Source of the DNA: Rossellomorea pakistanensis | GTDB lineage: Bacteria > Bacillota > Bacilli > Bacillales > Bacillaceae_B | Direction: 5' to 3' | Length of the DNA stretch: 64,000 nucleotides | NCBI RefSeq assembly: GCF_016908495.1 | Contig: NZ_JAFBDZ010000002.1 | Coordinates: forward strand, 1,054,001-1,118,000 | In this document: positions 34,432 through 44,095 of the stretch, piece after piece | Numbering within the stretch: position 1 is the stretch's first letter | Layout of the letters: each line of letters begins with the position of its first letter | The notes under the pieces: model-generated | Told to the model about the DNA's origin: nothing | Database searches by the model: none | What the model saw: only the letters and a program-made list of their open reading frames with translations | Translations under genes and position numbers: made by a program

Positions 34432-37400
34432 ATGCTAAATAACACCGATCATTTATCTAAAATAGCCTATCTTGAGAAGAAACTTGCAATGGTAAAAAGT
34501 AAGAAGGACGGTAATAAAAGCTTAAAGAAATACAAAGGTCTTAAAGAATCTAGACTGTCTTTATCACAGAAAAGACTTTGGTTTTTAAATAAACTTTATC
34601 CTGAATCATCTGCTTACAATATTCCCGAAGCCGTTCAATTAGTAGGTACCCTTGATATTAAACAGCTTGAAGAGTCAATTAATACGATTATTGAACGACA
34701 TCAAATTTTAAGAACAGAATTTATCGATGATGTTGAAGAACCAAGACAAAAGGTAAAAGGTTTTAACTATAAGAAACTCAGAAAAATCGATTTAAAAAGG
34801 TTCCCCTCTCAGATTAGGGAAGGATTGGCGATGGAGTTAATTAAGAAACATGCAGCTAAACCGTTTAGACTTACGAACGATCCGTTATTCACATATAGAA
34901 TTTATTGTATTCATGAATCCTGTCATATTTTATTTTTAAACTTTCATCACAGTATCTATGACGGATGGTCTTCAGGACTATTTTGGAAGGAATTATGCAC
35001 TCTTTATAATTCGAATGGGAAAAAGGATTTACTTCTAGAATTAGATATTCAATTTACAGGGTATGCTGAATGGGAACATGAAGAGGTAATGAAACCTTAT
35101 ATGCATGAACAAATAGAATATTGGCGAGAAACATTACATAATGCAGAGGTTTTAGATATAGCAGCAGATAAAAGAAGAGAAACAAAGGATGAAAAAAACC
35201 GCGGAAATATTGTTGAACGATTCTTACCTGAAGATTTAAGGGAAGAAATTATATCCTTTTGTCATCAAAACGAAGTGACACTATATATGTTTTTACTTAC
35301 TGCTTATAAGGTTCTATTACACAAATATACAGGTAAGAATGACCTAATAGTTGGTTCTCCAGTTGCTGGTAGAAAAAATAAAGAGTTTGAAAGTTTAATA
35401 GGATTTTTTGTCAATACATTAGCGATTCGAACGAAGCTAGATAGTAAACAGAATTTTATCGACCTTTTGAACCAAGTCAAAGAAACGATGTTAAGGGCTA
35501 TGGATCATCAGGATATTCCATTCGATAAAATCGTCAATGAACTGAAGCCTGATCGAGATATTGGGGTTAACCCCTTTTTCCAAACGACCTTTACTTATCA
35601 ACCCGCAGGTGAAGAAATCGCTTTAAATGGTATAGAGATGTCCCCCTTGGAAATAAATAATTATACTTCAAAATTTGATATTAGTTTATTTGCAATAGAC
35701 TCAAGCAATAAAGATTTAAAGATTATTACTGAATACAATGATAGTTTATTCCATCAGACGACTATCGAAAGATTCACAACTCACTTTATTACTTTATTGA
35801 GAGGTATTGTCGAACAACCCACCACAGCGATACATAAGTTATCAGTCCTCACAACCTTAGAAAAAAAGCAACTTATAAACGATTGGAACAATAATGAAGT
35901 TCACTATGACCACACTGAGTATATCCATGAAATGTTTGAGCAGTGTGTTCAGAAAAACCCTCAAAGAAAAGCTCTCTTAGTTAATGGGAATGAGTATACC
36001 TATCAAGAAATAAATAATGAAGCGAATAAAATAGCAAACTATCTTAAAAAGATAGGTGTCAGGAACGAGGATTTTGTCGGGATTAATATTAAGCGCTCTA
36101 AGGATATGATAGTCAGTATTCTAGGAATCTTAAAAGCAGGTGGAGCGTATATTCCGTTAGATCTTAACTATCCTCAAGATAGAATTCATTACATGTTAGA
36201 TAAATCTAAATTAAATTATTTAATTACACAAACACCTGAACAATTTAAGTCAGAAACTATCAGAAAGATAGATTTAAGAGAAGTAGAGAATGAGTCCAGT
36301 GAGTTTGTTGATGATTCTGATCATGTCGCTTCTAGTAGTGATGCAGCTTATATGATTTTCACTTCTGGTTCAACAGGAAAGCCAAAAGGTGTTGTGATTG
36401 AACATAAAGGTCTATGTAATTTAGTTCAAGCGCAAAAAGAACTGTTTACGATACAAGAAGAAGATCGAATACTACAATTCGCTTCCATGAGTTTTGATGC
36501 TTCCGTTTGGGAGATATTTATGGCACTCGCAAACGGAGCGACACTGTGTTTAATGCCTGAAGATTTTAAGGATTTGGAGATAGATTTTATTAGCTTCCTT
36601 ACAGCAAAAAGAATAACAATTGGGACATTCCCAGCCTCATTTTTGGCAAATGTAAATCCACAAGATGTTCCGGAATTAAAAAAAGTTATTGTTGCTGGTG
36701 AAAGATGCCCAATAAATGTAGCCAAGGAATGGTCAAAACATAAGGATTTTTGGAATGCTTATGGCCCTTCAGAAACAACTGTTTGTGCGACAGTACATAA
36801 ATATCAAAACGAGGATATCATCCCCATTGGTAGACCTATACCGAATAGTGAGGTATACGTTTTAGACGAACAAATGGAGTTAGTGCCTGTTGGTGTTCCT
36901 GGAGAATTATATATAGGTGGGTCAGGGCTTGCGAGAGAATACTTTAATGATCAAGAGTTAACAAACAAGAAATTTGTGTTAAACCCATTTAAAGAAGATA
37001 ATCAACGGCTTTATAAATCTGGAGATAGAGTGAAATTTTTACCAGATGGAACAATAGACTTTTTAGATCGAATCGATAATCAAGTGAAAATCCGCGGCTT
37101 TAGAGTGGAGTTAGGTGAAATTGAAAATACTCTTTTAGAACTAGATGGAATATCAAATGCAGTTGCCGATTTGAAAACGATGGGAAATGGCACTTCAGCA
37201 TTAGTAGCTTATATTACCTTACAAAAAGGGGTGACCGTTTCAACAGAGGGAATCTTGAAACGATTAAAGGATCTATTACCAGGATATATGGTTCCAGTAT
37301 CCATCATTGAACTAGAACAATTTCCTTATACCCCTAATGGAAAAGTCGATCGAAAGAAGCTTCCTGTTCCTAAAGGGATTGTAAAGGTAAGTGGTAAAAA

Positions 37401-38970
37401 TAATGATTCAATTTCACCAGTTCAAAGCAAATTAAAGGATATTTGGGAAGAGGTACTTGATAAAGAAATCATCCATATAGAAGACAACTTTTTCGAGCTC
37501 GGGGGAGATTCATTATTAATCCTTAAAATTATTACTCTGTCAAAAGAGAAAGGATTATTTTTTACCCCGCGTGTACTTTACCAGAACCCGACGATCAAAG
37601 GGCTATCAAAATATGTAAAAGAAAACAAGGAAACCGATCTTCATTTGTCATCTTTGGAGGGGGTATTTTCTTTATCACCGATTCAGAAGTGGTTTTTTGA
37701 AAGGAATCTAACGGATGAACATCATTGGAATTTCTCGATGCTATTTAATATTTCTTGTCATATCGATGAAAGCTTAGTAGAGCAGGCGGTCAATAGATTA
37801 TATTCCCATCATGACGCTCTGAGGCTGAAGTTTAAAAAAGTAGGTAGCCAAATCAAGCAATATTATGGTGATGAATCCTATGAAATCCCATTTGACATTG
37901 TAGAGGTAAGGGAAGGCCAAGATATTGATACTGAGGTGAATCGGATAGGATCTCTTTATCAATCTAAGTTAGATGTACAATCCGATTTAATCAGAGCCGT
38001 GTTTATTAAAACAGAAAGTAATGAAAATAAACTTTTATTAGTCATCCATCATCTGATAACCGATTGGATTTCAGGAAGAATCATTTATGAGGACCTTTCT
38101 CAAATAATTCAAAGCTTATCACGAGGGAATGAAATCAATTTACCTGAAAAAACTAATTCATTTAAAGAGTGGATCGAAAAGCTTCAGGATTATGCTAAAA
38201 GACCAGAACTGTTGAGTGAGACAGAATATTGGTCAAAGATTGATGTCCATAATCTTCCTAGAATCCCCGTTGATTTTTCAAAAGGTGAAAATATAAGAGA
38301 TTCAGTAGATGAAATCAGTATTGTGATAGATAGGGAGACTACTAAGGAATTGCTTCGTGTAGGGCTAGAGGAATTTAATAGTAAGCTTGATAAGGTTTTA
38401 TTAGCAAGTGTAATGAAATCGGTTATGGATTGGAGTCATCAAACATCTGTATTAATTGATATTGATAGTCATGGGAGAGAGGACATCTTTGATGATATTG
38501 ATCTATCTAGAACGGTAGGATGGTTTACAAATCTTTATCCATTTCTTTACAAGGGAATGGAAGATTATTCTATCAAAGATATAGTATATTCAGTGAGTAG
38601 AAAGATAGATAGTATACCTAATAATGGTTTAGGTTATGGGGTTTTAAGATATTTAAATAATTCAATCAAATTCAATCATCTTGATTCTGAAATTCTCTTT
38701 AATTTTTTCGGCAATGGATATCAGGAAAACGAAAATAGTAATAACTCTTCTCAGCCTCCCCTAGAAATGGCTGAAGAGTTTGCAGGAAGTCTAAATAGCA
38801 GTAGGCAGGAAAGAGCCCATGTGTTTGAGGTTTTAGGGGTAGTCAAAAACGGTGAACTTATTGTTAGCTGGCACTACTCACGTCACTTGCACAAAAGGGA
38901 TACGGTCGAAGAGCTCATTGGAAAGGTAAAAGATAATTTAGAAGGCATCGCTTTAACTTATGTTAACTAA
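34432..38970 (+). CDS. NRPS, one module: C-A(Phe)-PCP-E
   Basis: A 1,512-residue non-ribosomal peptide synthetase with one module. The condensation domain (about 40-475) has the active site HHSIYDG at 172-178. The adenylation domain (about 500-985; A3 TSGSTGKPKG near 644) has a pocket I read as D-A-W-T-I-A-A-V-C-K, the phenylalanine code. The carrier domain has its phosphopantetheine Ser1027 in GGDSL, the form usual before epimerases. The epimerase domain (about 1090-1500) keeps HHLITD at 1206 and RTVGWFTN at 1360, but its second motif reads DWISGR where DGVSWR is usual. The ATG follows ATAGGAGGGGGTACAAT. With a C domain first and E last, it cannot simply start or feed the next gene. Confidence 0.93.
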   Translation: MLNNTDHLSKIAYLEKKLAMVKSKKDGNKSLKKYKGLKESRLSLSQKRLWFLNKLYPESSAYNIPEAVQLVGTLDIKQLEESINTIIERHQILRTEFIDDVEEPRQKVKGFNYKKLRKIDLKRFPSQIREGLAMELIKKHAAKPFRLTNDPLFTYRIYCIHESCHILFLNFHHSIYDGWSSGLFWKELCTLYNSNGKKDLLLELDIQFTGYAEWEHEEVMKPYMHEQIEYWRETLHNAEVLDIAADKRRETKDEKNRGNIVERFLPEDLREEIISFCHQNEVTLYMFLLTAYKVLLHKYTGKNDLIVGSPVAGRKNKEFESLIGFFVNTLAIRTKLDSKQNFIDLLNQVKETMLRAMDHQDIPFDKIVNELKPDRDIGVNPFFQTTFTYQPAGEEIALNGIEMSPLEINNYTSKFDISLFAIDSSNKDLKIITEYNDSLFHQTTIERFTTHFITLLRGIVEQPTTAIHKLSVLTTLEKKQLINDWNNNEVHYDHTEYIHEMFEQCVQKNPQRKALLVNGNEYTYQEINNEANKIANYLKKIGVRNEDFVGINIKRSKDMIVSILGILKAGGAYIPLDLNYPQDRIHYMLDKSKLNYLITQTPEQFKSETIRKIDLREVENESSEFVDDSDHVASSSDAAYMIFTSGSTGKPKGVVIEHKGLCNLVQAQKELFTIQEEDRILQFASMSFDASVWEIFMALANGATLCLMPEDFKDLEIDFISFLTAKRITIGTFPASFLANVNPQDVPELKKVIVAGERCPINVAKEWSKHKDFWNAYGPSETTVCATVHKYQNEDIIPIGRPIPNSEVYVLDEQMELVPVGVPGELYIGGSGLAREYFNDQELTNKKFVLNPFKEDNQRLYKSGDRVKFLPDGTIDFLDRIDNQVKIRGFRVELGEIENTLLELDGISNAVADLKTMGNGTSALVAYITLQKGVTVSTEGILKRLKDLLPGYMVPVSIIELEQFPYTPNGKVDRKKLPVPKGIVKVSGKNNDSISPVQSKLKDIWEEVLDKEIIHIEDNFFELGGDSLLILKIITLSKEKGLFFTPRVLYQNPTIKGLSKYVKENKETDLHLSSLEGVFSLSPIQKWFFERNLTDEHHWNFSMLFNISCHIDESLVEQAVNRLYSHHDALRLKFKKVGSQIKQYYGDESYEIPFDIVEVREGQDIDTEVNRIGSLYQSKLDVQSDLIRAVFIKTESNENKLLLVIHHLITDWISGRIIYEDLSQIIQSLSRGNEINLPEKTNSFKEWIEKLQDYAKRPELLSETEYWSKIDVHNLPRIPVDFSKGENIRDSVDEISIVIDRETTKELLRVGLEEFNSKLDKVLLASVMKSVMDWSHQTSVLIDIDSHGREDIFDDIDLSRTVGWFTNLYPFLYKGMEDYSIKDIVYSVSRKIDSIPNNGLGYGVLRYLNNSIKFNHLDSEILFNFFGNGYQENENSNNSSQPPLEMAEEFAGSLNSSRQERAHVFEVLGVVKNGELIVSWHYSRHLHKRDTVEELIGKVKDNLEGIALTYVN

Positions 38971-39037
38971 TAGTATCAATACTTTACCTTAGTCTATCTT
39001 AGAAAAAGATAAAACAGTTCATTATGGAGGTATTGTT

Positions 39038-42000
39038 GTGACGTTAATCAATCAGACGATTAAGACCCTTAATAAAGACTATGCTGGTTCAAAAGGGGAT
39101 CAACCCCTTATAACGATATTTAAAGAGCAAGTCATTCAAAATCCAAATGCTATTGCATGTGAATCAAGCAAAGAAAAAATCACTTATAAAGAATTGGATG
39201 AGCAATCCACCGATATTGCCTGTAATTTAATTCGTTTGGGTGTAAAGCCTGGAACAATTGTTGGTACATTAATGAGTCGCTCGATCGATTTATTTGTCTC
39301 TTGGCTAGGTGTGCTCAAAGCAGGAGCAGCATATCTTCCCATTGATCCAACAAATCCGAAAGAGCGAATTCAATACATCTTACAAGACTCAAATGTGAAT
39401 CTGCTGATTACAGGCTCTGATGCAAGTATTGATATTAAATCAAGTAATTTGAAAGATGTCACCGTCCATGATTTGCGAACAGAACAAGATTTTCAAGAGC
39501 TTGTTGAACTTCCGGCTTCTACCTTAGATAGCTTATCTTATCTTATTTATACCTCAGGTTCAACGGGTAAACCTAAAGGGGTCCCCATTAAACAAAAAGG
39601 GATCATAAGACTAGTAAAAAACACAAACTATGTAAATATTCTTCCAAGTGAAAATGTTGCTCAAGTATCCAATGCCTCCTTTGATGCGATTACATTCGAG
39701 GTGTGGGGAGCATTGCTTAATGGAGCAAAGCTGGTAATAGCAGAGCAAGCGCTCATCCTATCGCCAAACAAACTAAGTGATTGGCTTATAGAAAATGAGA
39801 TTAAAACAATGTTTATTACAACCGCTCTCTTTAATAAAGTGGCCGAAGAGCTACCAACCGCCTTTTCAAATCTGAGCAATCTATTATTTGGAGGAGAGGC
39901 TTGTAATAAAAAGTGGGTACAGCAGGTGTTAGAAAAAGGGGCACCTGAAAAGTTACTTCATGTGTACGGGCCAACTGAATGTACAACCTTTGCTTTAAGT
40001 TATTGTGTGAATTCTTCTAAAGAATTTACACACTCAGACACCATTCCAATTGGAAAACCGATTACAAAGACAGAGGCTTTTGTGCTTGGGGCGGATCTGA
40101 AGCCTGTGGAAATAGGGCAGCCTGGTGAATTGTATATTGGTGGGGACGGCCTGGCAATAGGGTATTGGAATCGTCCTGATTTAACAAAGGATAGGTTTAT
40201 TGAACATCCTTTTAGTACAGAAATAGGCTCAAAGCTTTATAAAACAGGAGATATCGTTAAAGCTTTACCTGATGGCAATATTGAATTTATCGGACGTTCT
40301 GATTTCCAAGTAAAACTACGCGGGTTTCGAATAGAATTAGGGGAAATTGAAGAAACGTTAAGACAAAATAAAGTAATCAAAGAATCGGTGGTCCTACTTA
40401 AAGAAACGAAAAATAGTGATAAGAAATTAATTTGTTATTACACAACAGAAGACAGAATTTCTAAAAGGGAAATAAGAACAGACCTAAGTGAGAAATTACC
40501 GCATTATATGATTCCATCTGTCTTTATTGAAATGGAAAAATTCCCGCTTACTTCTAATGGGAAAATTGATCGGGCAAAACTTCCTGCCCCCAAAAAGGAG
40601 GACTTGGAGCTAGAGGAGTATGTTTCCCCAAGGAATGAGCTTGAAGAAATCTTGGCAAGTATTTGGGAAGATGTATTAGATATCGAGAAAATTGGTATTC
40701 ATGATCATTTCTTTGAGCTTGGAGGACATTCCTTACTAGCTACACAAGTTATTTCTAGAATACATAGAAAGCTAAAAAAGAAAATCACGATTCAAGTATT
40801 ATTTGGATCTCCAACAATAGCGAAATTGGCAAAACATTTAATGGGGTGTGAACAAATAAATGAGGGCAGCCTGATCGCAAAAAATTTGAATTCAGATGGT
40901 CGCTCCCCACTCTCCTTAGCACAAAAAAGATTATGGTTTCTTAATCAGTTGGAGCCTGAAAATGTAGCTTATAATATTCCATTCGCCTATCAAATAAAGG
41001 GCTCATTAAGCTACGAACACTTAGAAAAAAGCCTAAACAGAGTAATGGAACGGCATGAATGTTTGCGTACGACGTTCATGGAAGAAAAAGATGGAGCTAT
41101 ACAAGTGGTTCAGAGTGAATTCTATGCAGCCATTGAGGTCATCAATATTTCAGAGCTTTCCTCCAAAGAAAGAGAAATACCTAATATTATCAGGAAAGAA
41201 TCGTGGGTTCCCTTTGATTTAAAGAAAGGACCACTGCTTAGAGCGAAGGTTATAAAAACCTCTGCCACTTCTCATATCCTTCTTTTGGTCGTTCACCATA
41301 TTGCCTTCGATGGGTGGTCAGAAACGCTATTTTTAGAAGAACTAAATGAGATCTACTTCTCATTGGAAAATGGTCAGTCACCTAAATTACCTGAGCTGAT
41401 GATCCAATATTCAGATTACGCCAATTGGCAGCAAACCTTTCTGGATGGAGAAAGTATCGAAAAACAAAAAGCCTATTGGAAAGAGAAGTTAAAAGGCGAG
41501 CTGCCAGTACTTGAGATACCGACTGATTATCCACGACCATTAGAACAAACGACAAATGGAAACAGTATTCCTTTTGAACTACCGGAAAAATTGTCGATTC
41601 AATTGAAGGCATTGAGCCAAAAGGAAAGTACTACATTGTATATGACTTTAATGGCCGCCTTTAAAGTCCTATTATATCGCTATACCGGACAAAAGGACCT
41701 ATTAATCGGTACCCCGGTTGGTGGTAGAAATAGAGAAGAAATTGAAAGGTTAATTGGTTTTTTTGTGAATACGATCGTCATTCGAACAGAGTTACATCAA
41801 AACCTAACCTTTAAAGAATATCTAAATCAAGTAAAACAGACTTGTCTTTCAGCTTACGCCAATCAGGATGTTCCATTTGAAAAATTAGTAGAAGAGATAC
41901 AACCAGAAAGGAACTTAAGCCATAATCCTATTTTCCAAGCAATGTTTATTTACCATAATAAAAACCAATCAAATAGAAACTCTTTTTATATAGGGAAAGA

Positions 42001-44083
42001 AGAGGTCGTAGTTTCTAAAGAGCATACAAAGTTCGATATCACCCTATTTATTGAGGATCAAGGTAATAAGATCGTAGGAGAGTTTCAATATAAAACAGAT
42101 CTTTATAAACAAAGCAAAATTGAACAATTTCTGAATCACTTCCTATGCTTACTAGATACCATATCGATAGAATCGGAAACGCCAATTGATCATATCCCTA
42201 TCTTATCGAAAAAGGAAAAACAGGATTTCATCGAAATGGCATCAAATTCTAAAGATTTTCCAATTCAAAAGAGTATTTATACCCTATTTGAGGATCAGGC
42301 TAAGCATACACCTGAAGCAGTGGCACTTCAATTCAAAAACCAATCGATCAGCTATCAAGATTTAGAACAGAAAGCAAAGAAATTAGCCCATTTCCTACTT
42401 GAAAAGCAGGGAATCCAAAAAAACTCAATTGTTGGTGTATATTGCGGTAAATCGATTGACGTTGTTATTTCGATATTAGCTGTTCTTAAATCGGGAGCCT
42501 GTCTATTGCCAATAGACGTAAATTATCCTAGAAGCAGGCAGGAATATATGGTGAATCATTCTATGCCTGAAGTCATTCTAACAACACAACAACATGTATT
42601 AGATGCGAAAAGTATTTTTAGCGGTGAGACGATTAAAGTAGATGAAGAACATTACCTTGAAACAAAAACTGATCGACATCATGCAGTAGATCCTAATGAT
42701 AATGCATACATTATCTATACGTCTGGTTCAACAGGAAATCCGAAAGCCATTATCAACCGGCACATAGGGGTGACGAATTACTTAACCTTTATGAAGAAAG
42801 AATTTGGTATCAACTCAAAGGATGTGGTCTTACAATTAGCATCCTTGTCTGTCGATGGATTTTTACGAGACTTGATCGGACCGTTGACGACTGGAGCAAG
42901 AATAATTCTAGTAGAAGATGAAAAAGTAAAGGACCATGATCATCTCTTGTCACTTATTGAAACCAATAAAGTCACTTGCTTACTAAGTACAGTTCCTTCC
43001 ATGTTAAAAGTATTAGCGAAGTCAGCGATGGAAAATGAGCTCAACTATGAATCGGTTAGAATGATTTTTTCAAGTGGTGAAGTATTAAATCATGAAACCG
43101 CTATGACTGTACTGAATAGGTTCAACCATACAAAATTAGTTAATCTATATGGTCCAACCGAATGTACGCTTACAACTACTTTTAAATATGTGGATAAGCA
43201 ACCTTCGTTTACGTATGATGTCGGGAAGCCGATTGATAACATGTTTGTTTTTGTATTAGACAAGCATCTTCAGCCTGTTCCAGCAGGTGTGGTAGGAGAA
43301 ATTTATATTAGTGGAGTGGGAATGACAAAAGGATACTTTAATAATCCCGTTCAGACCGAGAAAAGCTTTATTTCTAATCCATATTCCTCCGATGATCTGC
43401 CTTTATACAAAACGGGCGATGTAGGTTTGTATCTACCTAACGGGAATATTGAACTAAAAGGAAGAATCGATCGACAAACAAAGATTAGAGGCTTTAGGAT
43501 CGAGATGGATGAGGTAGAGAGAATAATCGTAAAACATCCTGCTATTCATACAGCTATCGTACTTGTAAAGGAAAATAAACAGCAGGATCAATATTTAGAA
43601 GGATATATCTTACCTAATCAGGGCCAAGAATTGAGTTTGGTTGAGGTGTTTACTTATTTAAGGAACAGCTGTCCTGATTATATGATCCCTACTTATTTAA
43701 ATATGATCCATTCCCTTCCTAAAACACCAAATGGAAAGATTGACAGGAAAAGGCTTCATGAAGTGACGGTTGAAAGTAAATTAGATCATCCAGTAGAACC
43801 TGTTAAAAATGATATAGAAGAAAAGATATTAGGAATTTGGAATGAGCTTTTAGACAAAGAGAATATAAGTGTAAATGATAATTTCTTTGAGGTTGGAGGA
43901 CACTCTCTGTTAGCAACTCAAATTATTTCAAAAATCAGGAAGAAACTAGAGCTAGAAGTGCCGTTACTCTATTTATTCAAATATCCAACGATTCGAGAGC
44001 TATCATCACAGTTAGAAAATATGACATCAACTAATCGAAAAATAACGAAAATGAAAAGGATCCCAAGAAGAAAGAACATATAA
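39038..44083 (+). CDS. NRPS, two modules: A(Ile/Val)-PCP-C-A(?)-PCP
   Basis: A 1,681-residue synthetase. It opens directly with an adenylation domain (about 25-520), so this is the likely starting module. The pocket reads D-A-F-F-L-G-V-T-F-K, an Ile/Val-like code, with Asp216 first. A carrier (Ser565) and an LCL-looking C domain (HHIAFDG at 753-759) follow. The second A domain (about 1070-1570, Asp1273) reads D-G-R-L-F-S-L-L-T-K, which I cannot assign. The second carrier Ser is 1623. The C-terminus is strongly basic (MKRIPRRKNI) and may dock onto the acidic N-terminus of the next protein. The start is a GTG after GGAGGTATTGTT. Confidence 0.93.
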   Translation: MTLINQTIKTLNKDYAGSKGDQPLITIFKEQVIQNPNAIACESSKEKITYKELDEQSTDIACNLIRLGVKPGTIVGTLMSRSIDLFVSWLGVLKAGAAYLPIDPTNPKERIQYILQDSNVNLLITGSDASIDIKSSNLKDVTVHDLRTEQDFQELVELPASTLDSLSYLIYTSGSTGKPKGVPIKQKGIIRLVKNTNYVNILPSENVAQVSNASFDAITFEVWGALLNGAKLVIAEQALILSPNKLSDWLIENEIKTMFITTALFNKVAEELPTAFSNLSNLLFGGEACNKKWVQQVLEKGAPEKLLHVYGPTECTTFALSYCVNSSKEFTHSDTIPIGKPITKTEAFVLGADLKPVEIGQPGELYIGGDGLAIGYWNRPDLTKDRFIEHPFSTEIGSKLYKTGDIVKALPDGNIEFIGRSDFQVKLRGFRIELGEIEETLRQNKVIKESVVLLKETKNSDKKLICYYTTEDRISKREIRTDLSEKLPHYMIPSVFIEMEKFPLTSNGKIDRAKLPAPKKEDLELEEYVSPRNELEEILASIWEDVLDIEKIGIHDHFFELGGHSLLATQVISRIHRKLKKKITIQVLFGSPTIAKLAKHLMGCEQINEGSLIAKNLNSDGRSPLSLAQKRLWFLNQLEPENVAYNIPFAYQIKGSLSYEHLEKSLNRVMERHECLRTTFMEEKDGAIQVVQSEFYAAIEVINISELSSKEREIPNIIRKESWVPFDLKKGPLLRAKVIKTSATSHILLLVVHHIAFDGWSETLFLEELNEIYFSLENGQSPKLPELMIQYSDYANWQQTFLDGESIEKQKAYWKEKLKGELPVLEIPTDYPRPLEQTTNGNSIPFELPEKLSIQLKALSQKESTTLYMTLMAAFKVLLYRYTGQKDLLIGTPVGGRNREEIERLIGFFVNTIVIRTELHQNLTFKEYLNQVKQTCLSAYANQDVPFEKLVEEIQPERNLSHNPIFQAMFIYHNKNQSNRNSFYIGKEEVVVSKEHTKFDITLFIEDQGNKIVGEFQYKTDLYKQSKIEQFLNHFLCLLDTISIESETPIDHIPILSKKEKQDFIEMASNSKDFPIQKSIYTLFEDQAKHTPEAVALQFKNQSISYQDLEQKAKKLAHFLLEKQGIQKNSIVGVYCGKSIDVVISILAVLKSGACLLPIDVNYPRSRQEYMVNHSMPEVILTTQQHVLDAKSIFSGETIKVDEEHYLETKTDRHHAVDPNDNAYIIYTSGSTGNPKAIINRHIGVTNYLTFMKKEFGINSKDVVLQLASLSVDGFLRDLIGPLTTGARIILVEDEKVKDHDHLLSLIETNKVTCLLSTVPSMLKVLAKSAMENELNYESVRMIFSSGEVLNHETAMTVLNRFNHTKLVNLYGPTECTLTTTFKYVDKQPSFTYDVGKPIDNMFVFVLDKHLQPVPAGVVGEIYISGVGMTKGYFNNPVQTEKSFISNPYSSDDLPLYKTGDVGLYLPNGNIELKGRIDRQTKIRGFRIEMDEVERIIVKHPAIHTAIVLVKENKQQDQYLEGYILPNQGQELSLVEVFTYLRNSCPDYMIPTYLNMIHSLPKTPNGKIDRKRLHEVTVESKLDHPVEPVKNDIEEKILGIWNELLDKENISVNDNFFEVGGHSLLATQIISKIRKKLELEVPLLYLFKYPTIRELSSQLENMTSTNRKITKMKRIPRRKNI

Positions 44084-44095
44084 GAGGTGAAAAAC

